Below, one piece after another: positions 35,846 through 42,977 of a stretch of DNA of 44,463 nucleotides; position 1 is the first letter of the stretch; the number at the start of each line of letters is the position of its first letter. Made by a program: the position numbers and the translations under genes. The stretch spans positions 1-44,463 of the forward strand of contig JACGXE010000024.1 in assembly GCA_014138095.1 (NCBI GenBank), written 5' to 3'. Under the pieces are notes generated by a model, which ran no database searches, had not been told where the DNA came from, and saw only the letters and a program-made list of their open reading frames with translations. This DNA is from Ochrobactrum sp. RH2CCR150 (GTDB lineage Bacteria > Pseudomonadota > Alphaproteobacteria > Rhizobiales > Rhizobiaceae).

Positions 35846-35875
35846 TGATCCAGACTAAATCTGTTTGCGTATAAT
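35846..35875 (+). promoter_or_regulatory. predicted ECF sigma autoregulatory promoter
   Basis: TGATCC (35846-35851), 16 bases, then CGTATAAT (35868-35875). TGATCC is the -35 element known for RpoE/ChrR-type (ECF11) sigma factors. The same arrangement, TGAWCC-N16-CGT, recurs twice at 41978-42064 before genes typical of that regulon. It stands 110 bases upstream of the sigma start at 35985, so it is likely that the sigma factor transcribes its own operon. Confidence 0.65.
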
Positions 35876-35984
35876 GCTGATGAACACAAAAGTTTCGTTC
35901 CTCTCGCAACAGTGGCACATGAAAGCTCAGCATAATTTACAGGTTCTGGCTTCGCTACATCTGAGCGGATGGGGTTTAATACGG

Positions 35985-36560
35985 ATGAATGGACAGACCG
36001 CACCTGAAGATCAGCCCTCAATGGAGGAATTGATGCTGGCGGTCAGTTCCCGACGCGACGTGGACGCTTTCGAGGTGATTTTCAAGCATTTCGCACCCCG
36101 GGTGAAGGCTTATATGGCCAAACTGTCTGCTGATACGCAAACAGCGGAAGAATTAATGCAAGAGACTATGATTGCGGTCTGGAACAAGGCTGATCAGTTC
36201 GATGTTGCCAAAGGAGCCTTGTCCACCTGGATTTTCACCATAGCACGAAACCAGCGCATCGATGCAGTGCGACGCGCCCGGCGCCCGGAGTTCGACCCAA
36301 CCGATCCGGCCTTTGTGCCCGATGAGGAACAGCCCGCTGACTTGAGGATTGCCGAGCGGCAATCCGCCAGCCAGTTGCGCGCGGCAATGGCTGACTTGCC
36401 GAAGGAGCAATCCACCTTGCTTGAACTCGCTTATTTCGAGGAAAGCACGCATAGCGCCATCGCAAAGAAGCTGAACCTCCCGCTTGGTACGGTTAAATCC
36501 CGCCTGCGGCTGGCATTCAACAAATTGCGCGCAGCGCTCGATAATTCGGGAGCGCACTGA
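35985..36560 (+). CDS. ECF RNA polymerase sigma factor, RpoE/ChrR-type (ECF11)
   Basis: A 191-residue sigma factor from ATG 35985; the frame is open upstream to 35865 but the extra residues overlap the promoter and do not look like sigma sequence. Region 2 is AFEVIFKHFAPRVKAYMAKL to FTIARNQRIDAVRR, and region 4 is LPKEQSTLLELAYFEESTHSAIAKKLNLPLGTVKSRL. Its TGA overlaps the ATG of the cupin anti-sigma gene by one base, the classic arrangement with ChrR. In Rhodobacter this pair answers singlet oxygen. The surrounding photolyase, Cfa-like and DUF1365/1295 genes fit the same response. Confidence 0.92.
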   Translation: MNGQTAPEDQPSMEELMLAVSSRRDVDAFEVIFKHFAPRVKAYMAKLSADTQTAEELMQETMIAVWNKADQFDVAKGALSTWIFTIARNQRIDAVRRARRPEFDPTDPAFVPDEEQPADLRIAERQSASQLRAAMADLPKEQSTLLELAYFEESTHSAIAKKLNLPLGTVKSRLRLAFNKLRAALDNSGAH

Positions 36561-37219
36561 TGGATATCAAGCATCATCTGAGCGACGAACTCCTTTCAAG
36601 CTATGCTGCAGGCATGTTGGCCGAGGGTTGGAGCATCGCAGTCGCCACCCATCTTGCGCTCTGCCCGGCCTGCCGTTCAAGGCTCAAACAATTTGAACAG
36701 ATTGGCGGGCAGCTTCTTGACGCGGTTGAGCCGCAGAAACTCGAAGCATCCACATGGGATAGTTTCAAAGACAGGTTGCAGAAGACACCGCAATCAACGG
36801 AATATTCGGCTCCACGCACCGAGACAAGGCAGCCTGCCGTGATACCGGAACCGCTGCGATCCTATGTCGGCGGTGATTTACCCGACCTGAAATGGAAATC
36901 GCTTGGCCGGGGCGCCTATCAGGTGCCAATCGAGACCGGCGATAGCGAAACGCAGGTTCGACTTTTGCGAATTCCTGCGGGGAAACCAGTGCCCGAGCAT
37001 GGGCACGGCGGGCGCGAATTGACATTGGTGTTGAGCGGCAGTTTCAATGATGGAACCGGGCTCTTTGCGCGCGGTGATATTGAGGAAGCGGATGCTGATC
37101 TAGTGCATCAGCCGGTTGCCTCACCGGATGGCGATTGCATCTGTCTTGCGGTGACTGACGCGCCGCTCAAGTTCCAGAGCTGGCTTATGCGGCTCGTGCA
37201 GCCATTGATCGGCATCTAA
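36560..37219 (+). CDS. chrR: ChrR-type zinc anti-sigma factor with cupin domain
   Basis: A 219-residue cytoplasmic protein. The N-terminal anti-sigma domain has H31 and CPAC at 34-37 (ATHLALCPACR), with H5/H6 in MDIKHH, giving the zinc-binding set of ZAS proteins. The C-terminal half is a cupin: VPEHGHGGRELTLVLSGSF holds the histidine and glutamate ligands, and VHQP a later histidine. In Rhodobacter ChrR the cupin domain is needed to sense singlet oxygen and release the sigma factor. It is coupled to the sigma gene by overlap. Confidence 0.92.
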   Translation: MDIKHHLSDELLSSYAAGMLAEGWSIAVATHLALCPACRSRLKQFEQIGGQLLDAVEPQKLEASTWDSFKDRLQKTPQSTEYSAPRTETRQPAVIPEPLRSYVGGDLPDLKWKSLGRGAYQVPIETGDSETQVRLLRIPAGKPVPEHGHGGRELTLVLSGSFNDGTGLFARGDIEEADADLVHQPVASPDGDCICLAVTDAPLKFQSWLMRLVQPLIGI

Positions 37220-37221
37220 AG

Positions 37222-37248
37222 AAAAGGCGGCAAATATGCCGCCTTTTT
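37222..37248. terminator. bidirectional rho-independent terminator
   Basis: AAAAGGCGGCA and TGCCGCCTTTT form a perfect 11-base stem with a 4-base AATA loop. A T-run follows on both strands: TTTTT on the plus strand, and the A-run at 37222-37225 serves the minus strand. It lies between the convergent anti-sigma and TspO genes and should end both transcripts. Confidence 0.9.
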
Positions 37249-37249
37249 G

Positions 37250-37702
37250 TTAGTTCAACACGACGATTGCTGCGTTCAACGCTGTCGCTAGCGATAGCCA
37301 TATGAGATAGGGCGCGAATAACATCGCCGAGATGCGATCTGGTCTCCATGCGCGAATGATAAACAGAAGCACGCAAAGCCAGACGCCGATGATTACGACA
37401 AGTCCCAACACAGTCAAATGAGCGCCAAAGAAAATAGGCGTCCAGATGAAGTTCAATACCATCTGGCCAAACCACGGTCCGCGCCGCTGCCACCCACTAT
37501 CACTTATCCATGTGCGCCAGCCCGCGATGGCAATGAAGATATAGAGTATCGTCCAGATGGGACCAAAGGCTGCGTTTGGCGGGGTAAACCATGGCTTTTG
37601 AAGCGCTGCATACCATTCGCCCGGCGGGAAGCCAATGCCGATTGCCATTCCGACTACAATGATGACGAAGGCAAAGACGGCCAGAAGACCCAATTTTTGC
37701 AT
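37250..37702 (-). CDS. tspO: TspO/MBR family membrane protein
   Basis: A 150-residue protein with five helices, rich in tryptophan as usual for the family (PPGEWYAALQKPWFTPPN, FGPIWTILYIFIAIAGW, LNFIWTPIFFG). These are the signature segments of TspO, which binds porphyrins and, in Rhodobacter, down-regulates photopigment genes. In this context it may handle porphyrins under photo-oxidative stress. It is the last gene of the minus-strand operon from 41926, and ends against the terminator at 37222-37248. Confidence 0.95.
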   Translation of the reverse strand: MQKLGLLAVFAFVIIVVGMAIGIGFPPGEWYAALQKPWFTPPNAAFGPIWTILYIFIAIAGWRTWISDSGWQRRGPWFGQMVLNFIWTPIFFGAHLTVLGLVVIIGVWLCVLLFIIRAWRPDRISAMLFAPYLIWLSLATALNAAIVVLN

Positions 37703-37716
37703 ATGCTTACTCCAGT

Positions 37717-38121
37717 CTATCCGCTAACCCGCGACGTGATCCAATAGCCAATATAGGCCGACGCGGCAGAGAGGACAGTGCCCCAGACCACGTCTGCGAT
37801 TGTCAGGGTCCATGACCAGTTTTTCAAAGTGGCCTGATTGGTCAGATCATAAGTCGCATAAGCGACGAATCCGAGAAGCGCACCGTGAACGAGCGTGACT
37901 GTACCACTACCAACAATGTGTCCGGGCCTCACCGCGAAGAAAACCAGTCCGAACACAAAGATCACATAGAAAGCGACAGCTGGCGCGAGACGAAAGCCCG
38001 GCGCAAGCATGTCGCCCATGACAGGACGGTAAAACACGTTCGCCATGTTGGATAGCCACACGGAGTCGATTGCCAGAAATGCCACCGCTGTCACCACATA
38101 GGCTATGAGATAATCTTTCAT
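37717..38121 (-). CDS. DUF2177 family membrane protein
   Basis: A 134-residue protein with four predicted membrane helices (about 5-23, 45-65, 78-95, 108-128). AIDSVWLS, FYRPVMGDML and YDLTNQATLKNW match the DUF2177 family as I know it. Its function is not established. Genes of this family often accompany ChrR-type sigma factors, Cfa-like enzymes and DUF1295, and this one sits 14 bases before tspO and 15 bases after the DUF2147 gene in the same operon. Confidence 0.85.
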   Translation of the reverse strand: MKDYLIAYVVTAVAFLAIDSVWLSNMANVFYRPVMGDMLAPGFRLAPAVAFYVIFVFGLVFFAVRPGHIVGSGTVTLVHGALLGFVAYATYDLTNQATLKNWSWTLTIADVVWGTVLSAASAYIGYWITSRVSG

Positions 38122-38136
38122 CGATAGCTCCCTCTC

Positions 38137-38505
38137 TTACTTGATACGGGTCCAGCCGACATTGCGACACAGGAGGCCAGCCAGAACGCAGCCATTGCTC
38201 GTCATCGTATCGCCGTTAACTTTCACACTGATCTTGTAGGTGAGGTTACGTTGCGGATCGAAAGCTGTGCCTGAGTATTGCCCGTTCGCAGTTTCTTTGA
38301 TGCTCATCACCAGCCGATCGCCGGTTTTCTCTTTTGGTGTTCCGGGCTTGATCCAGGTGTTGGTGGCGCAGATATCCTTGCCGCATTCAGCAATTTTCAC
38401 CCGCGCATTTCCATCCCCGCGCGCCCAGTTGCCATTGATCTCAGATGCCTGCGCCGCGAAGGGAAACGACACCGTCATTATGCCGATCGTCAGTATCCAT
38501 TTCAT
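38137..38505 (-). CDS. DUF2147-like small exported protein
   Basis: A 122-residue protein with an N-terminal signal peptide (about residues 1-20, FPFAAQA before SEINGNW). The mature part has GNWARGDGNARVKIAECGKDIC and a C-terminal lipocalin-like beta pattern ending NVGWTRIK. Cysteines at C41, C46, C105 and C112 may form disulphides in the periplasm. The family has no known function. It lies between the Cfa-like gene and the DUF2177 gene with short gaps and is presumably part of the photo-oxidative operon. Confidence 0.82.
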   Translation of the reverse strand: MKWILTIGIMTVSFPFAAQASEINGNWARGDGNARVKIAECGKDICATNTWIKPGTPKEKTGDRLVMSIKETANGQYSGTAFDPQRNLTYKISVKVNGDTMTSNGCVLAGLLCRNVGWTRIK

Positions 38506-38535
38506 CGACGCTTCCTCCGTTAGTAGGTGTGGAGC

Positions 38536-39768
38536 TTAAGCATGTTCAATCGTATAGAGCCCAACATTGATCGCGCCTTCCTCAAACCCACCTTCGCAAT
38601 AGCAAAGGTAGTATTCCCACAGCCGCCGGAATTGATCGTCAAAGCCCAGCTTTTCGATTTCAGGCCAGTTGGCGATAAAGCGCTGACGCCATTCGGCAAG
38701 CGTAAGAGCATAGGAATGGCCGAAATGCTCGGTCTCCTTTAAAACCAGACCGGCCTTCGCAAGGTCGCGCTCAAGAACTTTATCTGACGGCAGAAAGCCG
38801 CCCGGAAAGATGAATTTCTGGATGAAATCTGCCTTGCGGCGATAACTTTCGTAGCGCGTTTCTTCTATTGAAATGACCTGCAAGACGGCTCTGCCGCCGG
38901 GCTTCAGACAACGCTTCAGAGTTGCGAAATATTCCGGCCAATAGGCCTCGCCGACAGCCTCAAACATTTCAATTGATACAATGCGGTCGAACTGGCCCTG
39001 AACATCGCGGTAGTCCTGCAAGCGAAGATCAACGGCATCGCTCAGCCCCACGTTTTCAATTACGGCTTTTGCCCAGGTGAGCTGCGATGGCGACAGGGTT
39101 ATTCCTGTTACATGCGCATCGCGATAGTCTGCAAGATAGCGCGCCAACGCACCCCAACCGCACCCGATTTCAAGAATTTTTTCGCCGCCCTCAAGCGCCA
39201 GTTTTTCAGCAATACACTGCAACTTCAGCTCCTGCGCACGTTCAAGGCTAAGCGTCGTCTCATTCCAGATCGCAGATGAATAAAGCATCGAAGGGTCGAG
39301 CCAACGGGCATAGAAATCATTACCGAGATCATAATGGGCTTCGATGTTGCGCCGGCTGCCGCGACGCGTATTTGCATTGAGTAGATGGCCGATACGGTAA
39401 AGCGTCCGCATCCAACCAGATCCACGCAATGTGGATATCAGCGTGTCGCGATTGCGCGCCGCAAAGCGGATGACCGAGGTTAGATCAGGCGATGTCCATT
39501 CGCCTTCGATATAGGCCTGCGCAAAGCCGATATCGCCGCCCGTCAACAAGCGACGCAGGCTGTTCCATTTAACAATCGCGATCCTGGCTTCCGGTCCGGG
39601 CGACGGGCCATTAACGGCAATGACCTCACCGCCGGGTAGCGAAAGCACCAACCGCCCATGTCGAACCTGCTTCAGCAGTCGCTTCAACATGATAGCGGAC
39701 GGACTGAAAGCCGGTCGTTCGATCCGGCTTGATGCCGATAGTCGATGATACTCGTCGAGCTGGCTCAT
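38536..39768 (-). CDS. Cfa-family fatty-acyl-phospholipid methyltransferase
   Basis: A 410-residue enzyme. The N-terminal lipid-binding part has SLRRLLTGGDIGFAQAYIEGEW, and the SAM site is LEIGCGWGALARYLA. The catalytic region has MFEAVGEAYWPEYF, where E corresponds to Cfa Glu239, and IQKFIFPGGFLPS. The E. coli active-site Cys139 is replaced: LYSSAIW instead of YSCAYW, and the His266 region reads LQVISI. These changes suggest a variant methylation rather than ordinary cyclopropanation. In Rhodobacter a Cfa-like methyltransferase (UfaM) acts in furan fatty acid formation under the same type of sigma factor, and this may be its counterpart. Its ATG overlaps the DUF1365 stop by 4 bases. Confidence 0.9.
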   Translation of the reverse strand: MSQLDEYHRLSASSRIERPAFSPSAIMLKRLLKQVRHGRLVLSLPGGEVIAVNGPSPGPEARIAIVKWNSLRRLLTGGDIGFAQAYIEGEWTSPDLTSVIRFAARNRDTLISTLRGSGWMRTLYRIGHLLNANTRRGSRRNIEAHYDLGNDFYARWLDPSMLYSSAIWNETTLSLERAQELKLQCIAEKLALEGGEKILEIGCGWGALARYLADYRDAHVTGITLSPSQLTWAKAVIENVGLSDAVDLRLQDYRDVQGQFDRIVSIEMFEAVGEAYWPEYFATLKRCLKPGGRAVLQVISIEETRYESYRRKADFIQKFIFPGGFLPSDKVLERDLAKAGLVLKETEHFGHSYALTLAEWRQRFIANWPEIEKLGFDDQFRRLWEYYLCYCEGGFEEGAINVGLYTIEHA

Positions 39769-40574
39769 GCGGCCTTGTTCCTCTGCTGGACGGTCTCGTT
39801 GCGAACAGATGTGATGGAGACTTCGGGCGCCGCCGGTCGCTTGCGGATTCCAACGCCCTTCAACCAGATTCTCAGCGCTTCCCAGTGAATGCCGCCCACC
39901 ACTTTCAGGGTGAGAAACGGAATTGCAACAAAGGCGCGCAGTAAGGCGGCGTCGCTCAGTTCAACCCGGTGCGCCAGATGGCGAGCCGTCAAAAGCAGGC
40001 CTTCATCGTCAGAACTGTTGATGCGGATGGAGAGCCTGTCTGCGGGGGGCGTGACTTCAAACTCATATCGCAACGTCATATCCATGAAAGGCGAAACGTA
40101 AAAAGCCTTACCGCAGCTTTGTATGATCCGCCCGTTATCGCAGTTCTCGACCGGGATCATGTAACCGTGGCGCTGGCGGAAAGTGTTATCAACCTCCCAA
40201 AGGATCGCCACGAGTTCGCCGCCACGATTGTAGCAGAAGAAAACGCTCAATGGATTGAAAGCCCAGCCCACAATACGCGGCATTGTGAGTAGGCGGATCG
40301 CACCGCCATCAGGTACTATTCCGGCTGCCTCCATGGCGCGTTCCACCTGCTCGCGTAGCGGAACGGCCGATCCATCGCCTCTGTCTTTCCTGTAGAAAGA
40401 AAACAGATTGAAACGATCGAGTGAAAACAGCTTCAACTTGCGATCAAGCGCTTCCAGCTCGTCGAGATCAAGCAGGAGCGAGTAGATTTTATAGGCCAAC
40501 TTGTGAACCCTAGGCCGCAAACGCGCATGGGTCACATGGCCGGGAAACAGTGCCGATTGGAAGTTTTCGGTCAT
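39765..40574 (-). CDS. DUF1365 family protein
   Basis: A 269-residue protein. The N-terminus FPGHVTHARLRPRVHKLAYKIYSLLLDLDEL and FNPLSVFFCYNRGGELVAILWEVDNTFRQRHGY are family hallmarks. No membrane helix is certain. Its function is unknown, but the gene is regularly found between an NAD(P)-binding flavin oxidase and a Cfa-like gene under ChrR-type control, as here. It overlaps both neighbours by 4 bases, so all three are translationally coupled and probably work in one pathway on membrane lipids. Confidence 0.92.
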   Translation of the reverse strand: MTENFQSALFPGHVTHARLRPRVHKLAYKIYSLLLDLDELEALDRKLKLFSLDRFNLFSFYRKDRGDGSAVPLREQVERAMEAAGIVPDGGAIRLLTMPRIVGWAFNPLSVFFCYNRGGELVAILWEVDNTFRQRHGYMIPVENCDNGRIIQSCGKAFYVSPFMDMTLRYEFEVTPPADRLSIRINSSDDEGLLLTARHLAHRVELSDAALLRAFVAIPFLTLKVVGGIHWEALRIWLKGVGIRKRPAAPEVSITSVRNETVQQRNKAA

Positions 40575-41926
40575 GCCAGCGCCCTTTCCCGTATCGGCAA
40601 AGGCTGGCGAACGATACGCGCGCTTTCCTGATCGACCTGCCAGGGGCGGCGCAAACCGCCCAGATCTTCTGCCACGGCAAGTCCGGCCTGAAGCCCGTCC
40701 TCATGAAAGCCGGAGCCGAAATGCGCGCCGCAAAACCATGTTCGGTGTTGCCCCTGCAATGTCCAGATTTCTTTCTGTGCACGATCCGTTGTCATATCGA
40801 AAATCGGGTGTTCATAGATCTCTCGACGGATCACCAGTTCCTCGCGCGGCGCACGACATGGATTGAGCGTCACAAAAGTCTCGGGCGCTTGGCCCAGCGG
40901 TTGCAGGCGGTTCATCCAGTAAGTGATGGATGGCTGCGCCGGGCCAGTGTCTGCGTTGGTGAGGTAATTCCAGCTCGACCACGCCGCCCTTCGTTTGGGC
41001 ATCAGCGACACATCGCTATGCAACACCGCTTCATTACGCGAATATTGAAATGCGCCGAGAATGCGCCTTTCATCCACGCTCGGATCGGCCAGCATCCGCA
41101 AGGCCTGATCGGCATGCGTCGCAATCACAACGTCATCGAAAACATGGGAAATGCCGCTTCCGTCAATCAACTCGACAGAGTCTTCGGAGCGCTTAACGGA
41201 TTTAATCGGCGTCGAAAGCCTAATCCGGTCTGCATAGGGCTTGGTGATACGCTTTACATATTCCCGGCTGCCGCCGGATACCGTGCGCCAGATCGGCCTG
41301 TTCCGAAGAGCGAGAAGACTGTGATTGCAGCAGAAGCGAACGAAGCTTGCTGCCGGATATCGTCCCACTTCCATGGCAGGGGTGGACCAGATTGCTGCAG
41401 CCATCGGATAAAGATGATCTTCGCGGAAGGCCCGGCCATAACCATTGCGTGTAAGATAATCATCAAGCGAAATGCCACCCATGATGCTCAAATCTTTGGG
41501 CGCATTGCGATAAAATCGCAAAAGATCGCGGATCATCGACCAGAAGCGTGGGCTCACCAGATTGAAGCGCTGGGCAAAAAGGCCAAGCCCGTTTCCGCCG
41601 GAATATTCATATGAGCCATTTCCGACTGAAACAGCAAACGACATGTTTGACACGGCGGTTGGAACTTCAAGCGCGCGAAACAGGGCATTCAGATTGGGAT
41701 AGGTAACTTCATTATAGACAATAAACCCGGTATCGACTGCCACGGGACCATGGCTGCTTTGAAATTCGACGGTGTTGCTATGGCCACCGATGCGGTCCGA
41801 TGCTTCAAACATAGTCACATCATGGCGTTGCGACAGCAGCCACGCAGCAGACAATCCGGAAATCCCGCTGCCGATAATCGCGACCCTGAGACGTTTAGAG
41901 CTGCCCGGACGGTTCGTGATATCCAT
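40571..41926 (-). CDS. FAD/NAD(P)-binding amine-oxidase-like protein of the photo-oxidative operon
   Basis: A flavoprotein of 451 residues from ATG 41926, which has GAGAGGG five bases upstream; ATG 41959 would add 11 residues. The FAD motif is AIIGSGISGLSAAWLL, followed by FEASDRIGGHSNTVEF, typical of the amine-oxidase/desaturase group. FCGAHFGSGFHEDGLQAGLAVAEDL near the C-terminus closes the FAD site. It is the first gene of the operon with DUF1365 and the Cfa-like enzyme. By analogy with furan fatty acid genes it could oxidise or desaturate a methylated acyl chain. That role is inferred. Confidence 0.88.
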   Translation of the reverse strand: MDITNRPGSSKRLRVAIIGSGISGLSAAWLLSQRHDVTMFEASDRIGGHSNTVEFQSSHGPVAVDTGFIVYNEVTYPNLNALFRALEVPTAVSNMSFAVSVGNGSYEYSGGNGLGLFAQRFNLVSPRFWSMIRDLLRFYRNAPKDLSIMGGISLDDYLTRNGYGRAFREDHLYPMAAAIWSTPAMEVGRYPAASFVRFCCNHSLLALRNRPIWRTVSGGSREYVKRITKPYADRIRLSTPIKSVKRSEDSVELIDGSGISHVFDDVVIATHADQALRMLADPSVDERRILGAFQYSRNEAVLHSDVSLMPKRRAAWSSWNYLTNADTGPAQPSITYWMNRLQPLGQAPETFVTLNPCRAPREELVIRREIYEHPIFDMTTDRAQKEIWTLQGQHRTWFCGAHFGSGFHEDGLQAGLAVAEDLGGLRRPWQVDQESARIVRQPLPIRERALA

Positions 41927-41977
41927 AGTCCCTCTCTTCACCGCGTGCTTGCGCCGCATCTGTGCTGCATTTTCATC

Positions 41978-42007
41978 GTTTTACGTTGTGAGAAGAAGTT
42001 TGGTTCA
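41978..42007 (-). promoter_or_regulatory. predicted ECF-type promoter of the amine-oxidase/DUF1365/cfa operon
   Basis: On the minus strand TGAACC (42007-42002), 16 bases, then CGTAAAAC (41985-41978). The layout equals that before the ECF sigma gene (TGATCC-N16-CGTATAAT), with one change in the -35. It stands 52 bases upstream of ATG 41926. Confidence 0.55.
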
Positions 42008-42034
42008 ATCGGCTAATAAACTTTTTTATTTTTT

Positions 42035-42064
42035 TGAACCGCTTACGAAACCAACCCGTCGAAT
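42035..42064 (+). promoter_or_regulatory. predicted ECF-type promoter of the DUF1295-photolyase operon
   Basis: TGAACC (42035-42040), 16 bases, then CGTCGAAT (42057-42064). It shares the TGAWCC-N16-CGT layout with the promoters at 35846 and 42007. It stands 48 bases upstream of ATG 42113 and is back-to-back with the minus-strand promoter. Confidence 0.55.
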
Positions 42065-42112
42065 AGAACGTATTGGATCAGGAAGAAGCGAACGCTCCGC
42101 CAAAGGTCCGCC

Positions 42113-42916
42113 ATGCAATCTGGTCTGCTTTCAATTGTTGCCGTCAGCCTGTCCGCCATCATGGCATTTGCCTGGGTGCTTGAACGAAAGACCGGCAAAA
42201 GTGGCTGGATCGATGCCATCTGGTCGTTTTCGGTGGGGGCGGGCTCAGTCATAGCCGTCATGCTTGCAGATGCGACATGGCAGCGGCGTTCAGCGATACT
42301 GATCCTCATTCTGGCGTGGTCGCTTCGCCTTGGCTTACACATAGCGCAGCGAAGCATGGGCCATGGTGAAGACCCACGTTATGCAAAGCTGATAATAGAA
42401 TGGGGAGAAAATGCTTCTTCCCGCCTTTTCTGGTTTTTGCAGATACAGGCTCTCGCAGCCTTCATGCTGGTTCTGGCGGTCTATCTCGCTGCTGTTAGCC
42501 GCCCCACTTTTCCATCTTTATGGGATATAATCGGGGTAGTAATCATCGCCATAGCACTGATTGGTGAAGCCCTGTCAGACGCGCAGCTCGCGCAGTTTCG
42601 CAAAACGCCAGAAGCCAAAACTGAAGTTTGCGAAACCGGCCTTTGGGCCTATTCCCGACATCCAAACTATTTCTTTGAATGGCTGTTCTGGTGTGCGTGG
42701 CCGCTGATGGCGATCACCGCATCGCCATGGAGCTGGCTGTCACTGATCGCCCCGATCCAGATGTACTGGCTGCTGGTGCATGTCTCCGGCATCCCACCGC
42801 TTGAAGAACATATGCTGAAATCGCGCGGTAAAAAATTCCGTGCCCTGCAAAGCCGGGTCAATGCGTTTTTCCCAGGCCCACGAAAAAGCTCCGGAAGATC
42901 AAGGGGCTCAACATGA
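42113..42916 (+). CDS. DUF1295 membrane protein (steroid 5-alpha reductase-like)
   Basis: A 267-residue integral membrane protein with about seven helices. The diagnostic segment is GLWAYSRHPNYFFEWLFW, followed by VSGIPPLEEHMLKSRGKKFRA, as in steroid 5-alpha-reductase C-terminal domains and isoprenylcysteine methyltransferases. It may reduce or modify a lipid with NADPH; the exact reaction is unknown. It is divergent from the amine-oxidase operon and 61 bases before the photolyase gene, with which it is probably cotranscribed. Confidence 0.9.
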   Translation: MQSGLLSIVAVSLSAIMAFAWVLERKTGKSGWIDAIWSFSVGAGSVIAVMLADATWQRRSAILILILAWSLRLGLHIAQRSMGHGEDPRYAKLIIEWGENASSRLFWFLQIQALAAFMLVLAVYLAAVSRPTFPSLWDIIGVVIIAIALIGEALSDAQLAQFRKTPEAKTEVCETGLWAYSRHPNYFFEWLFWCAWPLMAITASPWSWLSLIAPIQMYWLLVHVSGIPPLEEHMLKSRGKKFRALQSRVNAFFPGPRKSSGRSRGST

Positions 42917-42977
42917 ATATGGTGCCATTTTTACGTCGAAAAGTGCGTCCTGCAACCCTCTAACCAAGGATGATTGA

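Noticed and set aside
40550..41614. 354-codon open frame on the plus strand
   Set aside because: It lies antisense to the flavin amine-oxidase gene, whose protein has clear FAD motifs. The antisense translation has no recognisable domain and is Arg/His/Pro-rich like other shadow frames.
42075..42080. TGATCC on the minus strand near the DUF1295 start
   Set aside because: It matches the ECF -35 but the 16-base spacing leads to CGGGTTGG, which lacks the CGT-N2-AA part, so it was not taken as a promoter.
42913..42963. 16-codon frame (MNMVPFLRRK...) between DUF1295 and photolyase
   Set aside because: It begins with an ATGA overlap at the DUF1295 stop but is too short, has no conserved pattern I recognise and no extra evidence.
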